DNA of 15,970 bases from Burkholderia sp. (GTDB lineage: Bacteria; Pseudomonadota; Gammaproteobacteria; Burkholderiales; Burkholderiaceae): contig JAQGMD010000104.1 in the NCBI GenBank assembly GCA_028292565.1, positions 1 through 15,970 on the forward strand, in the 5' to 3' direction. Under the pieces are notes generated by a model. It searched no databases. It had not been told where the DNA came from and saw only the letters and a program-made list of their open reading frames with translations. Numbering within the stretch: the first letter of the stretch is position 1; each line of letters starts with the position of its first letter. Below are positions 1 through 7,624 of the stretch, in pieces. Made by a program: the position numbers and the translations under genes.

Positions 1-134
1 AGCGCGGCGACGTGTTCACTGTGCCGATATGGCAGCCATGCCGTATCCTTGCCGGACCGGATGCGCAGCTGCTCGAAGTATCTGACGCGCCCGTCCACAG
101 AGCTTTCGGTTTCTATCGGGAGCGGAACCTCTGA
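1..134 (+). CDS. Cupin-domain protein, gentisate 1,2-dioxygenase-like (3' end only)
   Basis: The frame is open from the window edge (first full codon at 3) and stops at TGA 132-134, giving the last 43 residues of a protein. The tail reads RGDVFTVPIWQPCRI, then LLEVSDAPVHRAFGFYRER. This is the closing beta-strand and C-terminal tail pattern of gentisate / salicylate / 1-hydroxy-2-naphthoate dioxygenases ('GDVFVVPSW..', '..SD.PV...LGFYRE'). Those are cytosolic Fe(II) bicupin enzymes that cleave the ring of hydroxylated aromatic acids. The metal-binding histidines would lie upstream, outside the window, so activity and exact substrate cannot be judged. The next gene starts 43 bp downstream on the same strand, which suggests one transcript linking ring cleavage with solute uptake. 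Family call fairly sure; enzyme name tentative. Confidence 0.6.
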   Translation, partial: RGDVFTVPIWQPCRILAGPDAQLLEVSDAPVHRAFGFYRERNL

Positions 135-177
135 ACAAAGCGGCGCAGACCGCCTCGACAAAAATAGGAGACCTACC

Positions 178-1155
178 ATGTCCATCACCCGCTTTCTAAA
201 GACCGCGATTGCCACATCGCTATTCGCATTCGCAAGCGCCGCTCCGGCGCACGCCGACGACTGGCCGTCGAGACCGATCCGCTTCATCGTGCCGTTTCCC
301 CCCGGCGGGGGCACCGACATCGTTGCGCGCGCGGTAGCCGACAAGCTGGCGGCAGCGCTCGGACAGCCGATCGTCATTGAAAACAGGGCGGGCGCTGGCA
401 CCGTCATCGGCACGGAAGCGGTCGCCAAGTCGCTGGCCAACGGCTATACCTTCCTATTCACGTCGAGCGCATACTCGGTAAATCCGAGCCTGCAGCCGAA
501 GCTTCCATACGACCCTGTAAACGCATTCGCACCGATAGGTCTGGCATCGCTGCATCCCTTCGTACTCGTTGCGCATCCGTCTCTGCCCGCGAACAATGTG
601 CCTGAACTAATCGACTATGCGAAGAAAAACCCGGGGGCGCTGAACTACGCATCCGTGGGCAATGGGAGTTCGCAGCATATTGAGATGGAGTATTTCAAGC
701 GCATGGCCGGCATCGACATCGCGCACATACCTTACAAAGGCAGCGCGCCGGCGGTCACCGACCTGCTGGGCGGACAGGTGCTGCTGATGTTCAACGGCAT
801 CTCACCGACGCTCGCGTATATCCGCAGCGGCCAGCTCAAAGTGCTTGCGACCGACAGCAACAGGCGCGTGCCCTTGCTGAAGGACGTGCCGACGGTGACC
901 GAATCGGGATTGCCCGGCTTCAAGTTCACCACTTGGTCCGGCCTGCTAGCGCCGGCCGGGACGCCGCGGGCCATCATTGCCCGGATGGCGACTGAACTGC
1001 AGAAGGTCGTCACCTCGGCGGAGTTCCGCGACAGGATGGGCGGACTGGGACTGGAGGCATCCGCTCTGGCGCCGGAGCAGTTCGCCGCGTTCTTGCGTAA
1101 CGACATGGCGACTTGGGCCAAGTTCGTGAAGGATTCGGGGGCGAAACTGGATTGA
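178..1155 (+). CDS. Bug/TctC-family tripartite tricarboxylate transporter substrate-binding protein
   Basis: A 325-residue protein of normal family length. The ATG at 178 is preceded by AATAGGAG (163-170) and gives a clean signal peptide (hydrophobic SLFAFASAAP, likely cleavage after AHA at about residue 26), so the upstream extension of the frame is rejected. The mature protein begins with the family hallmark WPSRPIRFIVPFPPGGGTD, followed by IVARAVADKL, VIENRAGAGTVIGTEAVAK and the later HIPYKGSAPAVTDLLGGQV. Members are periplasmic Venus-flytrap proteins that bind carboxylates or aromatic acids, feeding TctAB permeases or acting as sensors. Betaproteobacteria carry many orphan copies without a permease, as here. 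The cupin-gene neighbour suggests an aromatic acid ligand, by inference only. No terminator is evident after the stop. Confidence 0.93.
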   Translation: MSITRFLKTAIATSLFAFASAAPAHADDWPSRPIRFIVPFPPGGGTDIVARAVADKLAAALGQPIVIENRAGAGTVIGTEAVAKSLANGYTFLFTSSAYSVNPSLQPKLPYDPVNAFAPIGLASLHPFVLVAHPSLPANNVPELIDYAKKNPGALNYASVGNGSSQHIEMEYFKRMAGIDIAHIPYKGSAPAVTDLLGGQVLLMFNGISPTLAYIRSGQLKVLATDSNRRVPLLKDVPTVTESGLPGFKFTTWSGLLAPAGTPRAIIARMATELQKVVTSAEFRDRMGGLGLEASALAPEQFAAFLRNDMATWAKFVKDSGAKLD

Positions 1156-1492
1156 GTTTCCGCAGCCGAAGACCGGCCGTATAAGTCAATTCCTACGCGG
1201 CGGCTGCGCTCCATCAGCGCGGCCGCAGGTGCGTTTTGTTGAGATCAAGCTGACCAGGGTTTGGCTTAGCGGATGATCTGGCTTTAACAAGCTAGCGTGC
1301 CTACGACAGAGGATTGATGCCTGCCTGCGAAGAACGGACGCAGGATCAGCTCGATGCTGCCTGATCGTATAGTTTAATCCGGCACCCCGAGATAAACCTT
1401 CACTCTGGGGTTCGTTGTCAAAGCTACCCATTTCCCGACCACACCACGCGCCCACTTTGCATAGCCATAGATGCCGTCCACGGTGTCGACTA
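1156..1492. other. Gap without an intact gene; possible eroded coding sliver on the minus strand
   Basis: No intact gene is supported. On the minus strand, reading down from about 1490, one frame gives VDGIYGYAKWARG and then TTNPRVKVYLGVPD before a TAA at about 1378. The second phrase resembles the 'NPNVKVYLGVPAS' strand of family 18 glycoside hydrolases. The match is short and could be chance, and it directly abuts the IS630 remnant. The remainder (1156-1375) shows no promoter, hairpin or RNA gene that I can identify. Confidence 0.3.
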
Positions 1493-2054
1493 GAAGGCGC
1501 AGAGGAAGGTGGTCGTATGCCAGTGCCCGTGAGGCGTGCGTCCGAGGCGGCGCGTGCCTTTCGGAGAGTCACCGGGCGGGGGGCATGTTGGTGCTGGCCC
1601 AGGTTTCATCCAGAAACACCAGGCGCTCGATGGCAAGATGGGGTTGCTCGGCCGCCCAGTCCTAGCGCGCTTGGGCTACGTCCGGGCGTTCCTGTTCGGT
1701 GGCATGCAGTGACTTTTTTAGACTCAGTCCAAGCCAGCCAAGGATTTCCACATGGTCGTCACGCCCACGTGCACGCCATGCGCGGTCTTTGCCCAGTCAC
1801 GCAATTGCTCCAGCGTCTGGTCAGGCACCGCTGCCACCCGTGCGGCCAGCGCCTGTTCCAGCCTGCCCAGTTCGGCGGCACATGGTTGTGTGGGCGCCGG
1901 GCGTATCCTCCCCCAGTCGTCGGCGCCAACGTGCCCGTTCCACGAAAGACTCGCTCACGCCAAATCGGAGCGCCACCTCGGCAATCGAGCCACTTGCGCC
2001 CAGCACGCGATCTCGCACATCTTGCCCATACGCTTGTCCTTGACGCCACCCCAT
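1493..2054 (-). pseudogene. IS630-family transposase remnant (frameshifted, C-terminus missing)
   Basis: Reading the minus strand from ATG at 2052-2054, the protein begins MGWRQGQAYGQD, then SIAEVALRFGVSESFVER, a helix-turn-helix typical of IS630 transposases, and DTPG. The reading then hops frame: DWAKTAHGVHVGVTTMWKSL (near 1800-1740), LKKSLHATEQERPDVAQAR, a stop codon, then QPHLAIERLVFLDETWAST (near 1660-1600). The last contains the LDE[TS]W motif around the first catalytic aspartate. HGHWHTTTFLCAF follows near 1530-1493, after which similarity is lost. The middle and last acidic residues of the DDE triad are absent. Several frameshifts, an in-frame stop and a lost 3' third make this a dead fragment. 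No terminal inverted repeats were identified. Confidence 0.75.
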
Positions 2055-2170
2055 GACCTTTCTCCAGCACAGAAATCCAGCACAGAAAACTATCTTCGAT
2101 TCCCGACAGCCGTGCCAGTTCAGGTTCCCTTGGTTCCAGCGTGTTTGGCCGAAAGCGCTCTAGCTAATGC

Positions 2171-2527
2171 ATGTTCTTGTATGTGGATGAAACGTACATC
2201 AAGGTTAAGGGTGTTTGGACATATTTAGGTCCTGCTGATAGCCAGCCGGGATGACGCGGCGGCTACCTATTGTTTCGAAAAAGCCATGGCCAAAAAAGTA
2301 AACCTGAGACTGTCAGCACGGACAGAAGCTGCGCCTAAAGAGCGCGATCGAATGCAATCAATAGGATCCGTCCATTAACCGGCGAACCGTGTGTTCGACG
2401 GTTAATTCGACACAATCCATCTGTGAAGAGATCGGGAAGTTGTACCGGGTCCGGCACCCCAGAGCTTCTGAAGTTTGTGCGCGCTATCAATGCCCTCATC
2501 CGGGGCCAATTGGACGTGCCTCCGTAA
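2171..2527 (+). pseudogene. IS6-family transposase remnant (heavily decayed)
   Basis: From 2171 the plus strand reads MFLYVDETYIKVKGVWTYL, matching the start of the IS6/IS26-type DDE domain ('W.VDETYIKVKG.W.YLYRAVD'), including the first catalytic aspartate. A frameshift near 2240 then gives SRDDAAATYCFEKAM, the next conserved block. Further shifts give PETVSTDRSCA near 2303-2335 (family 'PEKVT.DKSGAN', with the second Asp) and finally RAINALIRGQLDVP near 2485-2520, resembling the terminal 'IE.MHMI.KGQL' block. The N-terminal zinc-finger/HTH part is missing and stops interrupt every frame, so it is non-functional. The first two blocks are convincing; the later ones are progressively weaker. 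Confidence 0.55.
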
Positions 2528-2539
2528 TTGAGTAACCGC

Positions 2540-2569
2540 TTGACAGTCACGTAGTCGCCAACCTAGAAT
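2540..2569 (+). promoter_or_regulatory. Predicted sigma70-type promoter for the molybdenum hydroxylase cluster
   Basis: A perfect -35 hexamer TTGACA (2540-2545) is separated by 18 bp from TAGAAT (2564-2569), five of six matches to the -10 consensus. Transcription would start near 2576, leaving a leader of about 45 nt before the ATG at 2622. It lies immediately 3' of the IS6 remnant and is the only strong promoter-like pair I noticed upstream of the co-directional genes. Prediction from sequence only. Confidence 0.55.
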
Positions 2570-2621
2570 AGCGTTCTGTTGTAAGAGAACAGCGTTTTAT
2601 TTTATGTGAGGGTTCACGCTT

Positions 2622-3209
2622 ATGGAAATGTCGGGCTCGCAGTTCCTTCCCGCACCGCAACAGAAAATTTGGAGCGCACTCAACGATCCGGAAACTTTAA
2701 AGGCGTGTATCACTGGGTGCGAACGCATTGATCGGCTATCTGATAATGAATACCAGTTGGCCATAGCCGTCAAAGTCGGGCCGGTGAGCGCCAGATTCAA
2801 GGGGAAGATGTCGCTTGCCGATCTGATTCCGCCGGAATCGTACTCGCTCACTTTCGAGGGCCAAGGCGGTGCCGCAGGTTTCGCTAAAGGCATCGCGACA
2901 GTCAGCTTGGCGCCCGCAAGCACCGGCACACACCTAAGCTATACCGTCAAGGCGCATGTAGGGGGAAAACTGGCTCAGATTGGTTCGCGTCTGATCGATA
3001 GCGCAGCGAAAAAGATAGCGGAGGACTTTTTTAACGCCTTCGTCACTCGGCTAGACGGGACGCCACAAGAGGAAGTGGCGGCGCTTTCACCCGCAACGAG
3101 TATTACGAAGCCAATCACCACTGGCGCATCTGCAAGTCCAAATAAATGGTGGCCGTGGGCTGCGACCGCAGCGGTTGTCGTGGTTGCGCAGTATTTCCTG
3201 TGGAGTTAA
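2622..3209 (+). CDS. coxG: CoxG-like SRPBCC family protein with C-terminal membrane anchor
   Basis: A 195-residue protein. The N-terminal part (about 1-150) fits the CoxG / carbon monoxide dehydrogenase subunit G family of the SRPBCC (START-like) fold: SGSQFLPAPQQKIWSALNDP, then LKACITGCERID, IAVKVGPVSARFKGKMSL and the GGAAGFAKG / YTVKAHVGGKLAQIGSRLID blocks. After an alanine/serine linker, residues about 173-195 (WWPWAATAAVVVVAQYFLW) form one predicted transmembrane helix, so the domain would be tethered to the inner membrane facing the cytoplasm. CoxG proteins accompany Mo-hydroxylases and are implicated in bringing the enzyme or a lipophilic electron acceptor (quinone) to the membrane. ATG at 2622 follows GAGGG (2607-2611). 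It is the first gene after the predicted promoter, 132 bp before the Bug gene. The family is confident; the role in this cluster is inferred. Confidence 0.85.
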   Translation: MEMSGSQFLPAPQQKIWSALNDPETLKACITGCERIDRLSDNEYQLAIAVKVGPVSARFKGKMSLADLIPPESYSLTFEGQGGAAGFAKGIATVSLAPASTGTHLSYTVKAHVGGKLAQIGSRLIDSAAKKIAEDFFNAFVTRLDGTPQEEVAALSPATSITKPITTGASASPNKWWPWAATAAVVVVAQYFLWS

Positions 3210-3341
3210 GCGGCAAGAGGCTGACAAGTTGCGGCGCGATGAATTGAGCCGTGTTGCGCCTGTTAGATTCCAAACCGTTTTAATGAAGCTTTGAGAACCA
3301 GAAAGCACGAATAAGAACGTTATACTCATCGAGGAGACAGA

Positions 3342-4325
3342 ATGAAAATCGCCAATATTTTTCTCACGGCACTTGCTTTAACACTCGTCATACCGGCCAC
3401 CGCGCAAACCGTATCACAAAGTGCGACACGGGGCTGGCCCTCGAAGCAGATCACGATCGTTGTCGGTTATCCTCCGGGCTCCGGAATCGAGGTGGTCGCG
3501 CGGTTCCTCGCGGACGGACTGCGCGAGCGCACAGGTGTCCCGGTCATCGTTGAAAACAAGCCCGGCGCGATCGGCAACATTGCCGCGCAAACCGTAGCGC
3601 GCGCAGCACCCGACGGATACACGGTCCTGTACACGCCGAACTCAACGCATGCGGCGAATATTCATCTGTATAAGAACATCGGCTTCAATCCGGTGAAAGA
3701 CTTTTCTCCGGTCACGACGACCGTGACGCATTCGTTCATGCTGGCTGTGAATGCCACGTCCCCGGTGAACTCGATCGCCGAGTTGACGGCTTACATCAAG
3801 GCACGGCCCGGCAAGCTCGCGTATGGGAGCGGCTCTGCGACAGGTCTCGTCTCGGCCGCGCTCTACCGCTCAATGGCCGGCCTCGACGCGCTGCATGTTC
3901 CGTACAAGGGCATGCCGCCGGCCTACTTGGACTTGTTCGGTGGCCGCATCGACTATCTTTTTGCCGACGTGCCCGTCGGCCTTACGTTCCTACGTGGCGG
4001 CAAGCTCAAGGGACTTGCGGTAAGTAGCGCGACTCGTGCCGCAGCCGCACCAGACATTCCTACAATGGCTGAATCCGGCTTTCCAGGCTTCGATCTTAGC
4101 GCTTGGCAGGCGGTCTTCCTTCCAGCCAACACACCGAAGGATATTGTGCAAAAGCTGGCGGACTTATGCAACGCCACCATGAGCACGGACAAAGCGCGCG
4201 CGTTCATGAAAACGGCCCACGTGGAACCGCTCCCGGGCTCGCCGGACCGTCTTGCCGAGCTGGTCGAGAGCGAGATGGCGAAATGGGGACGCATCATCAA
4301 GGACGCGGGTATCCAGACACAGTGA
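3342..4325 (+). CDS. Bug/TctC-family substrate-binding protein (second copy)
   Basis: A 327-residue periplasmic binding protein. ATG 3342 follows GAGGAGA (3331-3337). The N-terminus is a signal peptide (MKIANIFLTALALTLVIPA, probable cleavage after ATA near residue 21). The mature part has the family blocks WPSKQITIVVGYPPGSGIE, VVARFLADGL, VIVENKPGAIGNIAAQTVA, HVPYKGMPPAYLDLFGGRID and PTMAESGFPGFD. It differs from the copy at 178-1155 in the ligand-pocket loop (PGSGIE in place of PGGGTD) and in much of its length, so it is a paralogue and not a recent duplicate. No TctA/TctB permease genes are in the window. Its place between the CoxG and Mo-subunit genes suggests it captures the substrate, or a related compound, of the hydroxylase. 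Confidence 0.93.
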   Translation: MKIANIFLTALALTLVIPATAQTVSQSATRGWPSKQITIVVGYPPGSGIEVVARFLADGLRERTGVPVIVENKPGAIGNIAAQTVARAAPDGYTVLYTPNSTHAANIHLYKNIGFNPVKDFSPVTTTVTHSFMLAVNATSPVNSIAELTAYIKARPGKLAYGSGSATGLVSAALYRSMAGLDALHVPYKGMPPAYLDLFGGRIDYLFADVPVGLTFLRGGKLKGLAVSSATRAAAAPDIPTMAESGFPGFDLSAWQAVFLPANTPKDIVQKLADLCNATMSTDKARAFMKTAHVEPLPGSPDRLAELVESEMAKWGRIIKDAGIQTQ

Positions 4326-4364
4326 GCTCACCACCCGACCTCCATCACCGAAAACAAACCAACT

Positions 4365-4368
4365 GGAG
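4365..4368 (+). promoter_or_regulatory. Ribosome-binding site bearing on the start of the Mo-subunit gene
   Basis: GGAG at 4365-4368 is 13 nt from the ATG at 4382 but only 7 nt from an in-frame TTG at 4376. Spacing favours TTG (two extra residues before Met-Thr-Glu-Gly); codon preference favours ATG. The two products differ only by two residues. Confidence 0.45.
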
Positions 4369-4381
4369 TAATCATTTGCCT

Positions 4382-6745
4382 ATGACTGAAGGTATCGGAC
4401 AGGCCGTGCCTCGCAAGGAGGATTATCGCCTTCTGACTGGCAGCGGCTGCTTTAGCGATGACGTTAACCTACCCGGCCAAGTCTATGCAATCATGGTGCG
4501 CTCGCCCCATGCACATGCGCGTATTTGCGCGATCGATGCGAGCGAAGCGCTGAGCCTACCTGGTGTCCTTGCCGTACTCACGGGCGCGGATTTCTTGGTC
4601 GATGGTCTCAAGTCAATTCCGCACAACCCTACGCCCTCGAGTCCGCCCGATATCCTCCTCCAGAACCGCGACGGTTCGGATATTTATATCGCGCCACACT
4701 TCCCACTGCCGGCCGACAAGGCGCGATTTGTCGGTGAAGCCGTCGCCATGGTGGTTGCGACCTCGATTGCGATTGCGAAGGATGCGGCGGAACGCGTTGA
4801 GATCGATTATGAGCCTCTGCCGGCAGTGACAAACACAGCGGACGCTGCCAAGGCCGACGTGCCACTCGTTTGGGAGGAAGCGCGGTCGAACGTGTGCATC
4901 GATGCCGAAGTGGGCGATGGCGCCGCCACTGAAGCCGCGTTTTCACGCGCCGAACACGTCGTTCGGCTGCAAACCTGGATAGAGCGTGTCACTGGCGTTC
5001 CCATGGAGCCGCGGGCAGCCGTTGGCGCATACGACCCGGAAACGAATCGCTACACGCTCTATGCAGGCAGCGGTGGCGTGGTACGACAGAAGCGGGAACT
5101 GGCTGCCATCCTCGACGTTCCAGAGGATGCGGTACGCGTCGTTGCACGGGACATTGGTGGCAATTTCGGAACCAAGAATGCGTTCTATCCGGAGTTCGCG
5201 CTCGTTGTGTGGGCGGCGAAACGCTTGGGCTGCCCTGTCAAATGGACCTGCGATCGCCAGGAAGCGATGTTGAGCGACTACCAGGGTCGCGACCTCGTCG
5301 TCGAGGCGGAACTTGCGCTCGACGCAGAAGGCAATTTCCTCGCGCTTCGCGGGTCGAACATCAGCAACATCGGCGCTCATTCGGTCTCCTATGTGCCGCT
5401 CATCAAGGGCGTGGAGATCATGTCAGCCGGTTACCGCATACCAGCCGCTCACTTCCGTGCACGCGCTGTGCTCAGCAACACGCCGCCGACCAATCCCTAC
5501 CGCAGCGCGGGCAGACCCGAAGCGATGTTCGTCATAGAGCGGCTCATCGACCTAGCGGCCCGCGCGCACGGATTTGATCGAGTGCAGCTGCGGCGCCAGA
5601 ACTTAATCCCACAGTCTGCGATGCCGTTCGCCAATCCGCTAGGCATGACATACGACAGTGGCGCGTATGAGAAGACCATGGATGCCGCGCTCGCGCTAGG
5701 GGAGTGGAACAATTTTCCAGCGCGGTGTGCCGAGGCACGCGCACGCGGCAAACTGCGCGGTATCGGTGTCGCCAACTACGTTGAAGCAACGACTGGAAAC
5801 CCACGCGAGCGGGCCGAGATCACGGTGCAGCCGGAAGGCACCATCGACGTGGTCATCGGGACGCTCTCGAGTGGGCAGGGGCACGAAACGAGTTTCTCGC
5901 AGCTCATCGTCGACTGGTTCGGCGTTCCCTTCCAAGACGTTCGCATAATCACCGGCGATACGGACAAGGTTCCCGTGGGCGGCGGCTCGCACTCGGGCCG
6001 CTCGATGCGGCTCGCCGGCATCGTCATGGGAGAAGCATCCAAGGCCATCGTCGCAAAGGGGATCAGGATTGCTGCGCATCTGTTGGATACGAACGAGACT
6101 GAGGTCGAGTTCGCGAATGGACGATTCTCAGTGAAGGGAACAGACCGCTCGGTCGGAATCTTCGAAATTGCGGCGGCTGCGGCGCTCACGCGCGATGACC
6201 TGCCCGCCGATCTGCGTGGACCACTGAGTGCGGAAAGCGATCAGACGGTCCGTATCGCGGGCTTTCCTTTTGGAAGCCATGTATGCGAGGTCGAAGTGGA
6301 TCCCGAGACAGGCGTCCTCGAGATCGTGCGCTACTCGGCCGTCGACGACGTCGGCCGCGCCGTGAACCCGCTCATCCTGCATGGTCAGACGCATGGCGGC
6401 ATCGCGCAAGGCGTCGGTCAAGCACTGTTCGAGCATTGCTTCTACGACAGCGAGAGCGGACAGATGCTCTCCGCGTCCTTCATGGACTACGCCCTACCGC
6501 GTGCGGACGACCTACCTGCTTTCAGAACCGAGTTGAGCGAGGTACCCTCCCCGACGAATCCGCTTGGCATCCGAGCTGGTGGCGAAGGCGGTACGACCCC
6601 GGCCCTGGCGGTCGTCATCAATGCGATCGTGAACGCGATCGGTGTGAACCACATTGAGATGCCCGCGACTCCGGAGCGAATTTGGCGCGCAATCCGCGCG
6701 GCACTCAGCGACGCGCCTACAGCGCGAGAAAAGGACATTCAATGA
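4382..6745 (+). CDS. Xanthine dehydrogenase-family molybdopterin-binding subunit (form II CoxL-like large subunit)
   Basis: 787 residues, normal for the family. It carries the molybdopterin cytosine dinucleotide centre of a heterotrimeric hydroxylase. Order: N-terminal a/b hammerhead domain (about 15-140, with GSGCFSDDVNLPGQ and VRSPHAHARI), Mo-binding domain 1 with GGNFGTK at 259-265 and the active-site loop YRSAGRPE at 373-380, then domain 2 with GGGSHSGRSMR. The conserved catalytic glutamate lies in GEGGTT (Glu735). Genuine (form I) CO dehydrogenases carry AYxCSFR in the loop. Here there is no cysteine and the loop is form II-like (consensus AYRGAGR), so CO oxidation should not be assumed and an organic substrate is more likely. 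ATG 4382 (or TTG 4376) starts it, 56 bp after the Bug gene; the long upstream frame from 4103 overlaps that gene and is rejected. Its stop overlaps the next start. Confidence 0.93.
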   Translation: MTEGIGQAVPRKEDYRLLTGSGCFSDDVNLPGQVYAIMVRSPHAHARICAIDASEALSLPGVLAVLTGADFLVDGLKSIPHNPTPSSPPDILLQNRDGSDIYIAPHFPLPADKARFVGEAVAMVVATSIAIAKDAAERVEIDYEPLPAVTNTADAAKADVPLVWEEARSNVCIDAEVGDGAATEAAFSRAEHVVRLQTWIERVTGVPMEPRAAVGAYDPETNRYTLYAGSGGVVRQKRELAAILDVPEDAVRVVARDIGGNFGTKNAFYPEFALVVWAAKRLGCPVKWTCDRQEAMLSDYQGRDLVVEAELALDAEGNFLALRGSNISNIGAHSVSYVPLIKGVEIMSAGYRIPAAHFRARAVLSNTPPTNPYRSAGRPEAMFVIERLIDLAARAHGFDRVQLRRQNLIPQSAMPFANPLGMTYDSGAYEKTMDAALALGEWNNFPARCAEARARGKLRGIGVANYVEATTGNPRERAEITVQPEGTIDVVIGTLSSGQGHETSFSQLIVDWFGVPFQDVRIITGDTDKVPVGGGSHSGRSMRLAGIVMGEASKAIVAKGIRIAAHLLDTNETEVEFANGRFSVKGTDRSVGIFEIAAAAALTRDDLPADLRGPLSAESDQTVRIAGFPFGSHVCEVEVDPETGVLEIVRYSAVDDVGRAVNPLILHGQTHGGIAQGVGQALFEHCFYDSESGQMLSASFMDYALPRADDLPAFRTELSEVPSPTNPLGIRAGGEGGTTPALAVVINAIVNAIGVNHIEMPATPERIWRAIRAALSDAPTAREKDIQ

Positions 6746-7482
6746 ACGACGCGCTTCTTGCTTCCCATGATGGTGCGATTCTTCGCATCACGCTCAATCG
6801 CCCCGATACAGGCAATGCGATGAGCGACGATACGGCGATTGAGCTGACCCGTCTCTTGGACGGCGCCGGCGAGACATCGCAGTTCGTCGTCTTACAGAGT
6901 GCAGGAACCGATTTCTGCGTCGGACGAGCGGCGATGATGCAAGCGCCAAGTGCCGGGCCGGCGGTGCGGCCCGAAGCGCTCGCGCGGCGGCATCAGACCG
7001 ATGTCATCTTCAATTGCTACGGCGCGTTCCGGCGTTGCCCGGTCCCGATCGTCGCTGTGGTGCACGGGCGCGCGCTCGGTTTTGGCTGTGCGATGGCCGC
7101 GTTGGCGGACATCACGATCGCGAGCGACGCCGCCACTTTCCAGATCCCCGAAATGAGCAAGAACATCATGCCGACAATGGTGATGTCTGCGCTCGTCGAC
7201 CGGGTCCCACGCAAGGCGATCAACTATCTCGTGTATTCGGGCGCCGTGATCGACGCGGCGCACGCACTCACGTTCGGCATCGTGAGCGAGGTCGTGCCTG
7301 CCGACCAGGTCGAGAACGCGGTGGTCGCGCTGTCAGCGGCGCTGCTGCACTCGCCGCGTGCAGCGTTGCTCGGCGTGAAGGAATACACCCGCTCTGCGCC
7401 CTCCATGGACGTTCAGGGCGCCGTGGACTTTGCGCGCAACCTGCACGCAACGATCAACTCATCAAGCGAAATGCGAAAATGA
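6742..7482 (+). CDS. Enoyl-CoA hydratase/isomerase (crotonase) family protein
   Basis: 246 residues. It starts at the ATG of an ATGA overlap (6742-6745) with the Mo-subunit gene, after AAAAGGA (6728-6734), so the two are probably translationally coupled. Crotonase landmarks: ITLNRPDTGNAMS near the N-terminus, the first oxyanion-hole segment FCVGR (58-62), the second GRALGFGCAM (110-118) followed by ADITIASDAATFQIPEM, and a C-terminal domain shorter than in long family members. Against the classical hydratase, the equivalent of catalytic Glu144 is Ala117, whereas the second glutamate (PEM, Glu137) is kept. Simple hydratase chemistry is therefore doubtful; isomerase, hydrolase or other CoA-ester chemistry is possible. 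A crotonase inserted between Mo-hydroxylase subunits suggests the substrate or product is a CoA thioester, but this is inference. Confidence 0.9.
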   Translation: MNDALLASHDGAILRITLNRPDTGNAMSDDTAIELTRLLDGAGETSQFVVLQSAGTDFCVGRAAMMQAPSAGPAVRPEALARRHQTDVIFNCYGAFRRCPVPIVAVVHGRALGFGCAMAALADITIASDAATFQIPEMSKNIMPTMVMSALVDRVPRKAINYLVYSGAVIDAAHALTFGIVSEVVPADQVENAVVALSAALLHSPRAALLGVKEYTRSAPSMDVQGAVDFARNLHATINSSSEMRK

Positions 7483-7624
7483 GGTCCCTGGACGAGGGGC
7501 GACATTCGTCGTCGAAAACGACGCAGGAGCACTGTACTAGTAAAGCTGCGGAACGTGCTGCAGGGAACGCTTCGTCCCGCGCCGCAACAGAACTTCACGA
7601 CTTTAGAACCGAAGGAGGTATTCC

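Noticed and set aside
1415..2056. Long plus-strand frame (213 codons) and several overlapping ones
   Set aside because: They are antisense to the IS630 remnant, have Arg/Pro-rich nonsense composition and no ribosome-binding site.
2335..2550. Minus-strand frame of 71 codons
   Set aside because: It lies opposite the IS6-like fragment; no recognisable domain and no ribosome-binding site.
3321..3326. TATACT as a -10 box for the second Bug gene
   Set aside because: It is only 15 bp from the start codon and no -35 box lies at proper distance; transcription would begin inside the ribosome-binding site.
4103..4381. N-terminal extension of the Mo-subunit frame
   Set aside because: It overlaps the Bug gene in another frame; family similarity begins only after 4382.
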